A stretch of 64,000 nucleotides of DNA from Chrysogorgia sp. JL179-B06 (lineage: Eukaryota; Cnidaria; Anthozoa; Scleralcyonacea; Chrysogorgiidae): contig JAYKKM010000439.1 of assembly GCA_035772405.1 (NCBI GenBank), positions 5,222,001-5,286,000 of the forward strand. The letters run 5' to 3'. This document shows positions 8,140 to 20,542 of the stretch, one piece after another. Under the pieces are notes generated by a model that had not been told where the DNA came from, did no database searches, and saw nothing but the letters and a program-made list of their open reading frames with translations. The translations under genes were made by a program, and so were the position numbers. How positions within the stretch are numbered: position 1 is the stretch's first letter; each line of letters starts with the position of its first letter.

Positions 8140-11100
8140 ATGGCGAACACACCGAATAGAAACGTTCTCGCAAGATCTTTGACAGAGGCAATTGGCAGAG
8201 CAATCAACCTAACTTTAAGTGCTACAGAGGTAAGTGTTCCTCTCATAAACAAAAGTTTTGCGCCGTTCTCCACTTCAGTTGGCTAATTTGATATTCATTA
8301 ATCCAACTTTGTCGAGCATGTTTATAATGAGTTATGAAGGATTATTCGCTCTCATTTCGTTTCTCATGACGTTTGTTATAGTTACCAGCGCAAGAAAGTG
8401 CTGCTGCTAATGGGCAAGAAAGTGCTGCTGCTAATGGGCAAGAAAGTGCTGCTGCTAATGGTATTAACAACACGGTGAGCAGTTATTTCAAATTAATGAA
8501 TATAATTCAAGGCAGTGTGACCGGTAAAAATTACCAAATTTGGCAAAAAATTACTACATCATAACCCCCCCCCCCCCCCCCCCCCCCCTAAATGGTGAAA
8601 ATAACGTCGTAATGTGAACATTTTCTACAAAATTAATGTCAAAATTTACAGATTAAGTTATTAACATTAACATTAACAGAAATAGGAAATTAAGAAAACA
8701 AAATAACAAATGCAAGACATATGATCGTAGAATCTTTGAAATAATATAATCATTGCTCCAAGCTGTATAGTTGTTAGCATCCTCATGCGGCGCATCGCCA
8801 TACACTGCCTCAACATTAGCATAAATGCTGTACTTCTCAGTGACAATAAATTAGAAATCATGAAAATTTCAAAAAATTACCAATATTTTACCAAAATTAC
8901 CAAAAATTACCAAAGTAATTACCACAAATTTTTAATTACCAAAATTTTCCAAAAATGTTGAAAAATTACCAAAAGTAATTTAAATTACTACGTCTGGTCA
9001 CATTGATTCAAGGTCTATGTTCAAGGCAATCCGTAAATGACATCCCCTCAGTCTTTGTCTTGTCACAAAGCACACAGAGGGGAGGGGTACCATAATAGCA
9101 TACAAAGAGGGGGGGGGAGGGTGTGAAAAATTGCCGAAATTTTGCGTGCGTACTACAGAAATAGTGTTGTGTATAAAACATTGGTATTGCAGAAGACTGG
9201 GTAAGAGTTCCTCTATTAAACGGTTGACACCTATATTTAGCGGACACTAAATAAATCTCCAAAGGTGTCTGTTTAATACAGGTTTGTCTGTAGCAAAATA
9301 AGTTGGGGTCCTTTCTCATGCTGGAGTCCCAGTGCAATTTACCCCAGTTGCCTCTCCTCTGGCCAGGCCTACAGACAGGAAGTAACACCCTAAACATTTT
9401 AAGGGGAAATAAAAACTAGAATGTATGTTTTGTTGAAGCAATTTGCTATATGCAAGTGTTTTTATCATCATTGCCAATGAAGAGATCCAAAAATTAGCTA
9501 CTGTACGTATATGTGTATACATGAAAAAGTAACAGTATACATGAAACAACCCTTTCCTCCCTGATGTTGCCAGTTAAAATTTTATTCTGACTAACATTAA
9601 CAATCCGTTGATTTTGGAGCAAGGGCTAATCCAGCCTCATTTTGCAGGGGAGGTGCAGATTTCCCAGGGGGGTGCAGATGAATGGCTTTAACTTGTATTA
9701 GTGCTAACCATATTTGGAAATTTAATTTAGTAAGACAGATTTAATATTAGAGCTGCTCAATTGCCAAACATATCATTCATCACAGAAAGTGATCGATCTT
9801 TCCCTGCCTGTTCACTCCGTCAGAGAAAAATTTTGTTTGATGATAGAATACCTCAAGTTTTGTCTGTTTTCTTTCATATACTGAAGATTATACTATAAAT
9901 TTAACTTACCATGTACTGTACTTTCATGTGTAGGATTCCACCCTGGATATTGATTCAATTGAAAGGTATGTAATATGTTTATTGATGTACAGTAATTGGG
10001 ATTAATGCATGGGTTTAATAATATTAATTTTATAAATGCATTGTCGGGACTCTTGACTTTAGATATTTAGAAATATTTTTTGCTAATTTAGCCCCTAAGC
10101 GAGGAAAATGGTGTTTGGATATCAGAGTGAAAATCTAATCAATATAGTGAACTTGCAGCTTGATTTTCTTTCCAATTCAGAGTAATGTGTTAAACCTTGG
10201 CTCAAACACTTATTATATGGTTTATTCCAGACACTTATTTCAAACACTTATACAGATGGTTTATTCCAGGACAAAATTTTGTTGGACATATTTGGTTCCT
10301 ACAATATTTAATTTTAACAGTAATTTTGACTAAGGGATTTACATCAGTAAAACAAGTTCTACAATAACTATACATGTTTATGTCTCCTTTTCAGCAATAA
10401 CCATTCCCGAAAAGCTGGTAGACCTAAAAAAATCATTCCAAAGAATCATTTAGAAAATCTTCTTAGACTTAAAGTTCCGATTGCTAGCATTGCAAGGCAA
10501 TTTGGATTGTCAAGACGAATAGTATACAGATGCATACAAGAGCATGGACTTAACTATTCCAGGTTTTCTGATGAGTCCCAACCAGAAATTGAAAGAGCCG
10601 TGGTGACTGCAAAGCAGAAACACCCAAATTCTGGAGAAGTCATGATCCAGGGACACCTTGCATCAGGTGGACTGCATGTCCAAAGAAACAAGGTACGAGA
10701 AGCAATCCATGCTGTAGATCCTGAGGGCGTTCAAGAGAGAAAACAGAAGCCGATTAAACGCCGGGTTTATTCAGTCCCATGCCCCAATTATGTGTGGCAC
10801 ATAGATGGGAATCACAAACTTGTCCGTTGGAGGTTTGTGGTCCATCACGGTATTGATGGTTTCAGTAGATTGGTGGTTTTTGCACGTTGTTCTCCAAATA
10901 ATCGAGCAGCCACAGCCCATTCAGTGTTTTTGGAAGCACTTCCAAAATATGGCAGGCCACTCAGGGTAAGAACAGACCACGGTGGTGAAAATGTGGATAT
11001 ATGGCGTGATATGATTGCTGCAAGGGGTGAAGCAAGTAAGCCTGTGCTTGTTGGCAAGTCAGTACATAACCAGCGCATTGAGAGGCACAACCGTGCACTC

Positions 11101-11559
11101 AATGAACAAGTCATGTCCATGTTCAGAGGTGAATTTTACCAGCTGGAGAGTGAAGGTGTTCTGGATGTTAATAACGATACAGACATACTGTGCCTCCATT
11201 ATGTCTACTTACCTCGCATTAACCAAGTGCTTGATGAATTTGTTGCTGCCCACAACCATCATAAAATTTCTACTGAGAAGAATAAAACACCAGAACAGTT
11301 GTTCTGGTGCAATGTACGTTTGGCTGACTATCATCTTGGTGTTTTACCAGAACATGCCCATCAACCAGACATGAATGAGCTGATGACAAGGGATTTGCCA
11401 CATGTTTCGGTTGCTGAGACACCTAATCCATTAGATGAAAATATTTTAGGTGAACTTGGTCAACTACTTGGGTCTTTGTCAGGTGTTGAAGGCATGCTTG
11501 CCTATCGGCAAGTTGTTCAATTTGTTGGGCAGCGCATGCTTAGCAATGCAAATAATTAA
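8140..11559 (+). CDS. IS3-like DDE integrase (transposase), four exons
   Basis: Exons 8140-8229, 8382-8474, 9934-9965 and 10395-11559 have GT-AG introns and phases 0, 0 and 2, giving 459 aa. The start is the ATG at 8140, conserved in both arms. After a low-complexity segment (QESAAANG repeated three times) comes a basic helix-turn-helix region (about residues 73-120: HSRKAGRPKK, IARQFGLSRRIVYR). The integrase core follows, with Asp209 in WHIDGNH, Asp266 in RTDHGGEN and Glu301 in NQRIERHNR, a DD(34)E spacing as in IS3 and retroviral-type integrases. It should cut and join the element's ends in the nucleus. It converges on the HECT gene. A hAT MITE sits in intron 2 without touching the exons. 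All catalytic residues are present and no stop interrupts the frame, so it may be active. Confidence 0.88.
8513..9005. mobile_element. hAT-type MITE inside the transposon's left arm
   Basis: It begins cagtgtgacc and ends ggtcacattg, with the 8-bp duplication attcaagg at 8505-8512 and 9006-9013. The right arm lacks it, which gives an empty site. It contains a poly-C tract and many aaattacc units. hAT elements have 8-bp duplications and CAGNG tips. Confidence 0.85.
9052..9933. other. Intron 2 of the integrase gene, remainder
   Basis: AT-rich intron sequence with two G-rich stretches (about 9079 and 9110). No further gene seen. Confidence 0.6.
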
Positions 11560-12255
11560 AAGAACAGTAATATATTTTTAAATTATTGTATTATGCTTAT
11601 AATCTATAATATATCAAGGGTTTGAATACATAATAAATCAGTACTGTTTTTTGTTTTTCCAGGGTTATGAGCTGATGATATAAAAATGCCATGTTTGCTG
11701 GCACATGCTACTTCAACTGTGATCAAATCGTTCTAAGGCAGTTGATAAGCAAATTTGTTTTGATAACATATACATTATATTAACATTGTTGTAATACTTG
11801 TTGTTTGTTTATTGTACAAGCTGGATAGTTGGAAAAATTCAGAAAAGCTTTTTTCCTGATTTATTCCAACAAACCCAGCGTACAACAAACAAAAATTATT
11901 ACTGACATCAACATGCAAGTCCTGAAACAAAATGTTTTATATTGTTGGATTTGTTTTCAATTTGTTTTCGTTGCTGATAAAACTGCCTATAACAACTTAT
12001 GTTTAAAATGCGTGGTTACAATTTGATTTGCAAGTTCAATGTCTCAAATTCTTATAGATTGAATTCTTTTTTACAACCAATTGCAACAAATAACAAGAAC
12101 AAGAATTTGGAAACAGTGCAATATAAAAAATATGGAACCAAATTTTTTAATAAGAGGCCTCCATGCATGTGAATCATGTGATTACATGCACTGCAGGTGA
12201 TGTGAACAATGTGATGGTTGTTAGTACAGCTCAAACTCTGTTTAATAGTGTCAGT
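11560..12255. other. Intergenic region between convergent transposon genes
   Basis: AT-rich and without supported ORFs. It should contain both polyadenylation sites: aataaa-like motifs occur on the plus strand (ataataaatca at about 11629). Confidence 0.5.
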
Positions 12256-15200
12256 TTATGCAACACCAAAGGTTGGTGAGTTTTGAATAGCATCATCCAT
12301 GTAATATTTGAATGTTTCGTATGAAATTTCATCAGTGATTACATTATGAAGTGGGAGAAACAACACATTTCCACAGGTGTTACTCCTAGGGCGCACATCA
12401 TTCCAGAATTGAATAGTTGGGCCAGGCTGAAACCCGAGAGGAGGGATTTCACTTGCTCCCGTTGCAAATACTAGAATGTTCTCCAGTGTCATTCCAGATT
12501 CTGTTCCCGTACAATCTAAAAAATAGAATGTCAAATCAGTTATTCATGATGTCAAGCCATGCTGAAACAGATCATTTAACAAATTGATCTTTCTCAATAT
12601 ATGAACAAACCGAAATCCAACCCTAACCCAAATCCTAACCCTAAAACCAACTTGGGTTGATGCTATAATAATTTTAAATTTCGGTTGCTCATATCGAGAA
12701 AGGGCCCAAATTGTACTAAGACCCATTCACAAGGAGGGACCTGCAAAGACAGAGTTATAAATACATAATTTGGCTCTCACTAGGTTAACCTCAGTATTTG
12801 AACATTATTAAAACCAGGTGTCAAAGGGAGCATCGACACTATTAGGACCAATTTAGGTATTACTGTACCCTGGCATTCTTGCAGATAATCTCGCCAATGC
12901 ATGATAATTAACTCTTCTCTTTCTCTTTGTCTGGTACCTTCTTCTGAATAGACAGGTGTGAAAGTGACATTAACAATTCCAGAAGTTAGTGATATTGTAT
13001 TGTGGCAAAAGCATCCATGAAATAGGTTAGGATGCTTTTTCAGGAGGTGAATAATATTCAATGTTGCCAGACCCTCCTTGAATTGCTCGAGAGCGGATCG
13101 CATCTTGTCAATTACAAAGAAATGACATAATTCTTTCAATATGAGATCTCGGTTGTCAAACTTTGGAAGACCTGTGTACCCAGCTTGTCCAAAGCAATCA
13201 ATAGCAGCATCAGAGCTCGCTACTTCAATAAATGATGATTCATCTTTGCAACTAGAAATCTATATTGAAATTCATTAAAAATTAAAGTTTTAAAAGTTAT
13301 GATAATGTATCCATTCTAGTCATGCCTACTATTGCATTGGCTTAACTACAAGTACAGTATTATAATAGTATACAGTCAGGTACTGTTGATACACATTGAA
13401 ACATGTTACACAATAAATTCTCCTCTTCACTTACTGTAGGACCAGAACGAATGTTACCACAGTAAATTTTTATTTTTGGTATTTGAATTTGGTGGGATTC
13501 TTATTACATAAAATGTGGCTCATGACCGAGTCTGGAACATACAGTACACACCCTTGCAGTTGCTTGAAGATACGAATTTTATCTTCTTGTGGTAAAAATA
13601 ATATTTTACTCATTCGTAAAATATTGTTTTCACCACTCAATACAATACATATCTTCGCACCACCATGTAATTTCCTCTATACCTGTACAGTATATTAATG
13701 GCAATAAATTGAAAAAAAACAAAAAAACATTTTTTCTTGGCAAAGGCCAGCTTATTGGATTCTGTACTAGGGGAAATGCAGCAGTATAGGAAGCAGAGTG
13801 GAGGGTGCGACACCCCCCAAGTATTGTCTTATTTGTTCGAGTTGCTTGATTTCAGTCAGCACTCGTCAGCTAAATAAATTTCACATGATGTAAATATATT
13901 TTACGATTATGGTGTTATATTGCATTATACTCATTCACTCGTCAGCTTGATCACGCTTTTCGATGAGAGTGATGTAATTTATTAATTTATACCATAAAAT
14001 TGCTTGAAAATCATGAAGTTGTTAGCCTTTGTTACCTGCAGTCCTTACAGACTTACATGTACGTATTGTAATTATTGTCACGTCTATTGTGCCTTTAATC
14101 GTGTTTCCATGAAGCCTGTAACTTAAGGCAAGTTTTTTGCACATCTACTGTAGGGTGATCTAGCTGACTAGCTCAGAGTTTTAGTTGCATGCTATCGAGT
14201 GATTTCAGTGGTATTTTTCCATACCAAATTGGTGCTAACACTGTCTTGTTTTGACTAAGTATTGCATCAATGTACATGTAAACCGTTATAAGTTAAAGTT
14301 AGAACTGTTGGTTTTCTATTATCTGTATACAGTATAGTCATGATTCTCACGTAGAATGTGGTTTTTCGGGTGAATTTCCATATAAAATACCGAAATGACG
14401 TCATATGGACTATCGGTAGTAAAAGTCAAAATTAAAATCAACTGTTCTTAAATAAAACATTATAGTTGGTAAAAGGATTAGGGTAAGGTTTGGGTTAGCC
14501 ACTATGTTTTAAATTTGGGGATATTCATATGGAAATTGAGCCAGTTTGTCACTGTTATTGGAAATAAATGTTTTGTGGCTTTTCGGAGTATGATAGAAAA
14601 TTAAAACATCAAATTTATATATTTGTACAATGGAACATAGGTACACAAGTAGTATTTTTTAATATAAAGTATGAAATGGTGAGACAAATAAACAGAACTG
14701 AGGTTTTTGTGACAGTTGGCCGAATTGAGTGTACACCCCCTGCAAAACAATCTATCTGAGTATGGCCCTGATAGGAAGGAATAGGTTTATGTTTATTCCT
14801 ACCTGTTGCAAAACATCCTTAATGGTAACATCATGAACATCATCGATCCCAGGGTTGCATTTATTTTCACCACGGACGAAAAAGTCATACATACATTGCG
14901 CAAGGCAGTGGCCAACTCCTCCACCGTTGCACAAAGAAATAGCCAATAGTTTTCCACAAAGATTATACAAATTTCTCCTCTTTGCTGAAAAAATAATAAT
15001 TTTTTGGATGTACAATTAGAACATGCTACTGTAAATAAGAAATGTTCCCGTTGAGTTTTAGAAGCTCTTGTGGAATTTTTAGAGAACTTGAAATTGTGTG
15101 TTAACACCTGTTCCGCCCTGTGGGCTTGCAGTTATCCCACTTAGCTTTCATTTATTGTTTGTGCCAACTTCCACTCGTACTCCTATAACTACTGTACATG

Positions 15201-18200
15201 GAAACACGAGAAAATGTTTTCTACTATATTTCTGAAATATACTACGAATCTAATTTTACAAAAGAAATGCATCATACTAAGTCATTGTTTGGTCTTAGAT
15301 GAAGTAATTAACTTGTCTTGACCTCCATAAACATGCACACATATACAGTAACCTACAGTATTCACATAACATGGAAAACAGGCTCACACTTAAATGTACA
15401 GTGTATGTGTACTGTATGTTAAATTTCACAGCTAAAATTAAGATCAAATTACAACATACAGTACAGTACCTTCTTGGTTTAAAACAATTACTTTGTTGTT
15501 TCCTGGTCCCCCAAATCCATTTGACATGAACATGCCACTTACTGCAAGTCGAAGAAATTCTCGGGTTGGACCACCAAGGTCCACTGCACCTTCACTTGAA
15601 CCGAGTTCATCTGCAAATCTTACAGAGAGTGGGAGAGATGGTTGAAAATTAGGTCGTCCAATTTTTCTTATTCCATCTACAAACACATGTTTCCGTCGAA
15701 CATTGATGATGTTTTTGGACACTTCTAAGTCAGATGCTTGTCCTGCCATCACTTCTTTAACATGTTCACCCAGAACATGCTCCAGTGTCTCACTTTCTTC
15801 TTCACAGCAACTGTAAGGGAAGTAGGTAAAAATCAAAGAGTTGTTAAAATATGAAATAACAAAGTTTTTGCTTTATTAGTTTAGCACCTCAACACAGCAC
15901 TTACATTGCTTGGGTGGTTAAACTGTTTTCTATTGCAGTCTGTAGTTCTTGATCGTTTTCATCATCGCTTACTTCAATTGGATTTGATGGGAGCAAACCC
16001 AAGTATGACCTACAAATGCAGTCAGAACAAAATATAGTAATATGAGGACAAGATGTATGATGCCCATATCACTATTTTTAGGTTAGAAAGAAAGGTTCTG
16101 TAAATAAATGTTTTGTTGTCAACAAGATTTTCCATCTTGTGACGTCACAGCGCAAATTATATAAAGCATAATAATTCAAGAACAGGACAACATATAAAAA
16201 GCATATAAAAGCCATTTTTCATCATTTTAAGTGCCATTTCAAACGTAAAAAAACTGGGGCGAATTTTCATTTTATAGACACTTTAAAGGCACCACATCAA
16301 TATAATGATACCGGTAAAGAGCCTCCATGAAAGTGATCCCATGGTGGGGATAAATGCCACAGCATAAATGAATAATACTAATATTTCAGTTAGTATTACA
16401 GATTTCGATTTATCTTTCCACAGTTGAGATAATGTAGTCTTTTTGTTTCATAAAAATGTGCCTCCATTTTGGTCACACCCAATCCCATGCTCATTCGACC
16501 TATTTTTCGTTTGGAGTAAACACACTCCAAAATACAGTAACTATGAATTTAAAAAAAAAAGTGCATACATGTACAGTATATATATATATATATTTTATCT
16601 ATGAAAACACAGCATATACTGTGGTATTTAATTGTTAATGTATAGCACCTGTACGACGTGCTCTCTCCAGAATTGAATGTTGTGGTTGCTATGGAAGAGA
16701 TGCTAGATCCATGTGGTGCTTGGGAATATATTATTGATGGTGAATCAGGCTGTGAACCAAGATTTTCCATTGATGTTGTTGCAGATGGAGAAGGAATGGT
16801 AAGTGTATGTACAGACCCAGAATTGCTATCCGCTGTCGATGGAAAACCTGTTTGTGATCCAAAAGTATCAGCATCCTGTTCGTCCTAGAAATAATTTGAA
16901 CAAAATGAGACAAGTGAAGTCTCTCATTGTTGTGTTTGAAAAGCAGTTAAGTGGATTGACTTGAGATTGAGCTTGAATGACCCAAATCTGCTTTATGTAA
17001 TTAACAGGGCCTTGCAGTAACCAGGCATGCCAGGGATCATTTTCAGCAATCCAGGGATTACAGTATTTTACTGAAATCTGCCAGACTCTTTAATCCCGTG
17101 CCTTTACCTAGGAACCACCCTCTTTTATTTTAATTTTGTCATATACAGTATACTAGGGTACTGTACCTGTACAAATATACTTAAGCATACATTAATTACC
17201 TGCCCCTGATGTACTGTATAAAATTATACTGTAGGTAAAGTGAGAACTGTTAACATTGTTTTTACTCCTAATCCCAACCAAAACCCCTAACCTCATAACA
17301 TTTAATCCAACCCAACCCCTAAAAACAAAAAAATCTCCATAAACATAAAGTGATTAATAATACCTTTGTCCTCCATCCGAAAGATAAAGCAAAATTGTAA
17401 ACTAGTACTACTGCAATCCTAATTAAAGAAACTTGCCCTTGTCTGAGAAACCACAAACTACAGCAAATAATCTATCTCACAAGCTATGGGTTAACATACC
17501 TGTATTTGTATCTCATTCAAATCATTTCCTTTTCGATCAACAGGGTTAATTTTCGCCAACAAATAAAGACAACCTTGTGAGCACAAAGATATGACTTCAG
17601 GTGCATTCCAGATAAACGACCGGGAAGTGTTTGGGATAGACAGTTTCTTTGTGCCAGGCATAATACTAAAATAAATAGTCTACTGTTAATTATCATATCA
17701 CATAACAGTTTTACAGCAAGAACCTAAAAACGATGTGCCACTCATATTGAATACTACATCAATGTATACCAAAACTGTAGCTACATGTAGCTTTAATAAC
17801 TGAAATTGTGAATGGCAATTAAGCATTAAAGCAGCAATGTTTCAATGTTAAAAACAGACTATACGCTGCAATATTACTGACATTTTAGTAATTAAAACTA
17901 TCAGAGACTCATGGGCAATTCCATGCTTAAATGTACTTTTTATGATTTCTTAAGTTAAGAAAAAGCCCTTAGTGGTTAAGGAAATGTTATCCTCTTTATG
18001 CTTTTCACTTTTCAGCTATAAAAATGTCTAACTTTATTGCCAATCCCCTATCAAATTGGGTAACTTTGGGACCAAATATTAATAAAGAAGAAAATGAGAC
18101 AAAGATGTAACAGTATGGCTTCTGTGCAATGTCTGTTAAACACAAATTTGTTATTTATTTAAAAAAAAAATAAAATTTATCCAACATGTTACCGTACCTT

Positions 18201-19835
18201 AAAAAGTCAAATGATAAAATTTCTCCTTCAGGGAGATTAAAAGCTTTTGAGAAAACACTGGAAATTTCTCGAATAACCTCTCCAACTTTCCACGCAGAGT
18301 TTATCGACACTTTTCCAATTAAGCCCATTTCTGCCAATTGAGCTCTTTTGCCTCCTCTTGGTATGGGAATATCTGTCATATCTTCAATAGGCAATAGGCA
18401 TACAACATCTTTTGTGTAAACCTTTGAAGCTTTGGGCTGGCACGTAACAGATCTTTTTCTTTTTACTGGTCCCAATGGAAACATTCCTCCTAGTACTGAT
18501 GGGAGGGGAGTCTGCAGGAGAAAACAATATGTCCCAGTTTATTAAACACACTGCACAATAACATCAGCACATTAACATTTAACTTATACCCTACGTCCAC
18601 CCTCCTTCTATCTCTTCAATCTAATGGTTACATACCTGCTTGTTTTAGCATAACTGTACATACAGTACCTAATGATTGACAATACAAGTACATTTGCTAC
18701 TGCACATTATCTTACCGGTTGGGTACTAGTTGTTCCATCTGCCCGAATTGTTGATTGTCTGAGCGGTGTTTCATGTGATGTACTGCGCATTGGTGGCATT
18801 GACTGAATACAAGAAAGATGAAAGAAAAATAATAATTTGGTTAAGAATGTGTGTGGTTAGCTGAAAGTTTGTCATGCTAATTTCTTTGCTAATTTCTTTG
18901 CTTCTTTTTCTTTGGTAGTTCAATCACTTAAGCGCAGTTATTTGTGTGACTAATTACCATGTCCATTGCAATTTAATATTGCTCAGATTTGGCACTATTA
19001 ATTTCTTTCATTGGAGTTTTTCAGCTTACAGAAACTATTAGAGATACCACAATTACAAACTATTATTTATTGAGTTTGTTCTAAATTTCTAGTTTTTAAT
19101 TTCCCTTTTTAATTTTTATGTACAGAAGGGCATTTGTCAAAAAGCATTTTACTTCCAGATCAGCACGAGAAAGGCCCCCAATTAATTAGCTATGGTATTT
19201 TAATATACGAGAATAAAGCCAGCCCGGTATATGCCTGAGGGGATGTTAACAAAAGTCATTTAGTATTTACGGATTGGGTTGAATTTCCATATAAAATCCC
19301 GAAATGACGTCACATAGACTATCGGTAGTAAAAGTCGAAATTAAAATCAGCTGTTATTTCTAAAATAAAACATTATCGTAAGAGTTAGGGTTAGTATATA
19401 TTAGGTGGAGGGTTAGGGTTAGGATTAGGGTAAGGTTTGGGTTAGCCACTATGTTTTAAATTTGGGGATATTTATATGGAAATCGAGCCACGGATTGCCT
19501 TGAATTATATTCATTAATTTGAAATAACTGCTCACCGTGTTGTTAATACCATTAACAGCAGCACTTGCTTGCGCTGGTAACTATACAAACGAAATGATAG
19601 CGAATAATCCTGTATAAGACAACGTGGCTTATTAACCGTGGTTCCATTCATTAACATGCTCGACAAAGTTGGATTAATGAATATCAAATTAGCTAACTGA
19701 AGTGGAGAACGGCGCAAAACTTTTGTTTATGAGAGGAACACTTACCTCTGTAGCACTTAAAGTTTGGTTGATTGCTCTGCCAATTGCCTCTGTCAAAGAT
19801 CTTGCGAGAACGTTTCTATTCGGTGTGTTCGCCAT
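12256..19835 (-). CDS. HECT-type E3 ubiquitin ligase carried by the transposon, eleven exons
   Basis: Exons in transcript order: 19746-19835, 19536-19580, 18716-18802, 18198-18511, 17500-17665, 16649-16884, 15905-16009, 15470-15810, 14803-14984, 12869-13259, 12256-12515. All introns are GT-AG, every phase matches, and the total is 738 aa. Residues 1-45 come from the right terminal repeat and nearly match the integrase N-terminus. A Ser/Thr-rich region follows, then a UIM-like motif (about 327-343, ENDQELQTAIENSL). The HECT domain runs from about 410: VRFADELGSSEGAVDLGGPT, later GKLLAISLCNGG, then IPPLGFQPGPTIQFW and the catalytic Cys700 in NTCGNVLFLP. It should pass ubiquitin to substrates through Cys700. 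HECT proteins resembling G2E3 are abundant in fish and cnidarian genomes, and this shows one as transposon cargo. Its role in transposition is unknown. Confidence 0.85.
14369..14542. mobile_element. MITE with ggtgaatttccat ends, copy 1
   Basis: The ends ggtgaatttccatata and atatggaaattgagcc are inverted. The interior has cgaaatgacgtca and atcggtagtaaaagtc. It lies in the intron between HECT exons 9 and 10. The flanks ggtttttc and agtttgtc may be a decayed 8-bp duplication. Confidence 0.65.
19277..19489. mobile_element. MITE with ggttgaatttccat ends, copy 2, intact duplication
   Basis: 213 bp, with acggattg directly on both sides (19269-19276 and 19490-19497). The left arm of the host transposon shows the empty site (caatccgtaaat). 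The interior includes ttagggttaggat stretches that resemble telomeric repeats. Confidence 0.85.
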
Positions 19836-19916
19836 GACGGAGAGTTGGAAAAGGCGCGCTAACGAAGAGAGTCACGTGATCGTATTCTCCTCTGAATGAC
19901 CTTTGGACCTCATGCG
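19836..19916 (-). promoter_or_regulatory. Probable promoter of the HECT gene, with palindromic E-box
   Basis: Inverted copy of 8060-8139. The CACGTG lies at 19873-19878, 37 bp before the ATG. Both genes probably share regulation. Confidence 0.4.
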
Positions 19917-19937
19917 CGCCAAGTGTAACGAAATTAT

Positions 19938-20412
19938 TTTGGTTATTTGATATAACCAACTTAAATCAGTGCGCCAAGTGTAACGAAATTATTTTGGTTA
20001 TTTGATATAACCAACTTAAATCAGTGTGCCAAGTGTAACGAAATTATTTTGGTTATTTGATATAACCAACTTAAATCAGTGGTTATTTGATATAACCAAA
20101 TCGCGTCGACTTGGTTATTTGAAATAACCAAATTAAGCCATGTCATAAACATTGGTTATTTGATATAACCAACTTAAATCAGCAGTTATTTGATATAACC
20201 AAATTTCATCAACATTGGTTATTTGAAATAACCAACGCGGGAGAACTGGTTATTTGATATAACCAAATCGCATTGAGTTGGTTATTTGAAATAACCAAAT
20301 TAAGCCATGTCCTAAACATTGGTTATTTGAAATAACCAAATAGCATTGTGTTGGTTATTTGATATAACCAACTTAAACTATCTCAGTAAATTTGGTTATT
20401 TGATATAACCAA
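19938..20412. repeat. Subterminal palindrome array, right
   Basis: Thirteen GGTTATTTGATATAACC or GGTTATTTGAAATAACC motifs in inverted order relative to the left arm, including the same single degenerate copy (agttatttgatataacc). Confidence 0.85.
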
Positions 20413-20475
20413 ATAAATCAGGAAAAAAGTGACACTATTTACGCTAAATAATAAAGTAACACTTGGCGCCCCATA

Positions 20476-20481
20476 CGGGAG
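20476..20481. repeat. Right target-site duplication cgggag
   Basis: Identical to 7470-7475. Confidence 0.9.
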
Positions 20482-20542
20482 AGCCGGGAGATATATATAT
20501 ATATAGTAAAAAAGTAGAGTGCTGCGTAGACAGTGTTTTGAA

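Larger units (their letters stand above)
7476..9051 (+). repeat. Left terminal inverted repeat of the 13-kb transposon
   Basis: It matches the reverse complement of 19235-20475 from the tip to about 9051 (catcccctcag), apart from private insertions. This arm carries a hAT MITE (8513-9005), one extra 55-bp unit, and two extra copies of an 18-bp coding repeat. The small number of differences allows the two arms to be compared as paralogous copies. Confidence 0.85.
7476..20475. mobile_element. 13-kb integrase plus HECT ligase DNA transposon (IS3EU-like)
   Basis: The ends are perfect inverted copies (tatggggcgccaagtgttac) inside a 6-bp duplication, and the element is 13,000 bp long. It holds a plus-strand integrase gene (8140-11559) and a minus-strand HECT gene (12256-19835), which converge with about 700 bp between stop codons. 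The terminal repeats continue inward for 1.2-1.6 kb and include promoter, start codon and two coding exons for both genes. I recall a Repbase superfamily named IS3EU with IS3-like transposases and short duplications, and this element fits it in outline. I know of no description of the shared exons. Both reading frames are intact and the ends match, so the insertion looks recent. Confidence 0.88.
19235..20475 (-). repeat. Right terminal inverted repeat of the 13-kb transposon
   Basis: Inverted partner of 7476-9051. It carries the HECT gene's promoter, start codon and exons 1-2, and a MITE (19277-19489) absent from the left arm. It has one fewer 55-bp unit than the left arm. Confidence 0.85.

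Noticed and set aside
16658..16888. Plus-strand frame opposite HECT exon 6
   Set aside because: A shadow of the minus-strand exon, whose phases and splice sites fit the ligase gene.
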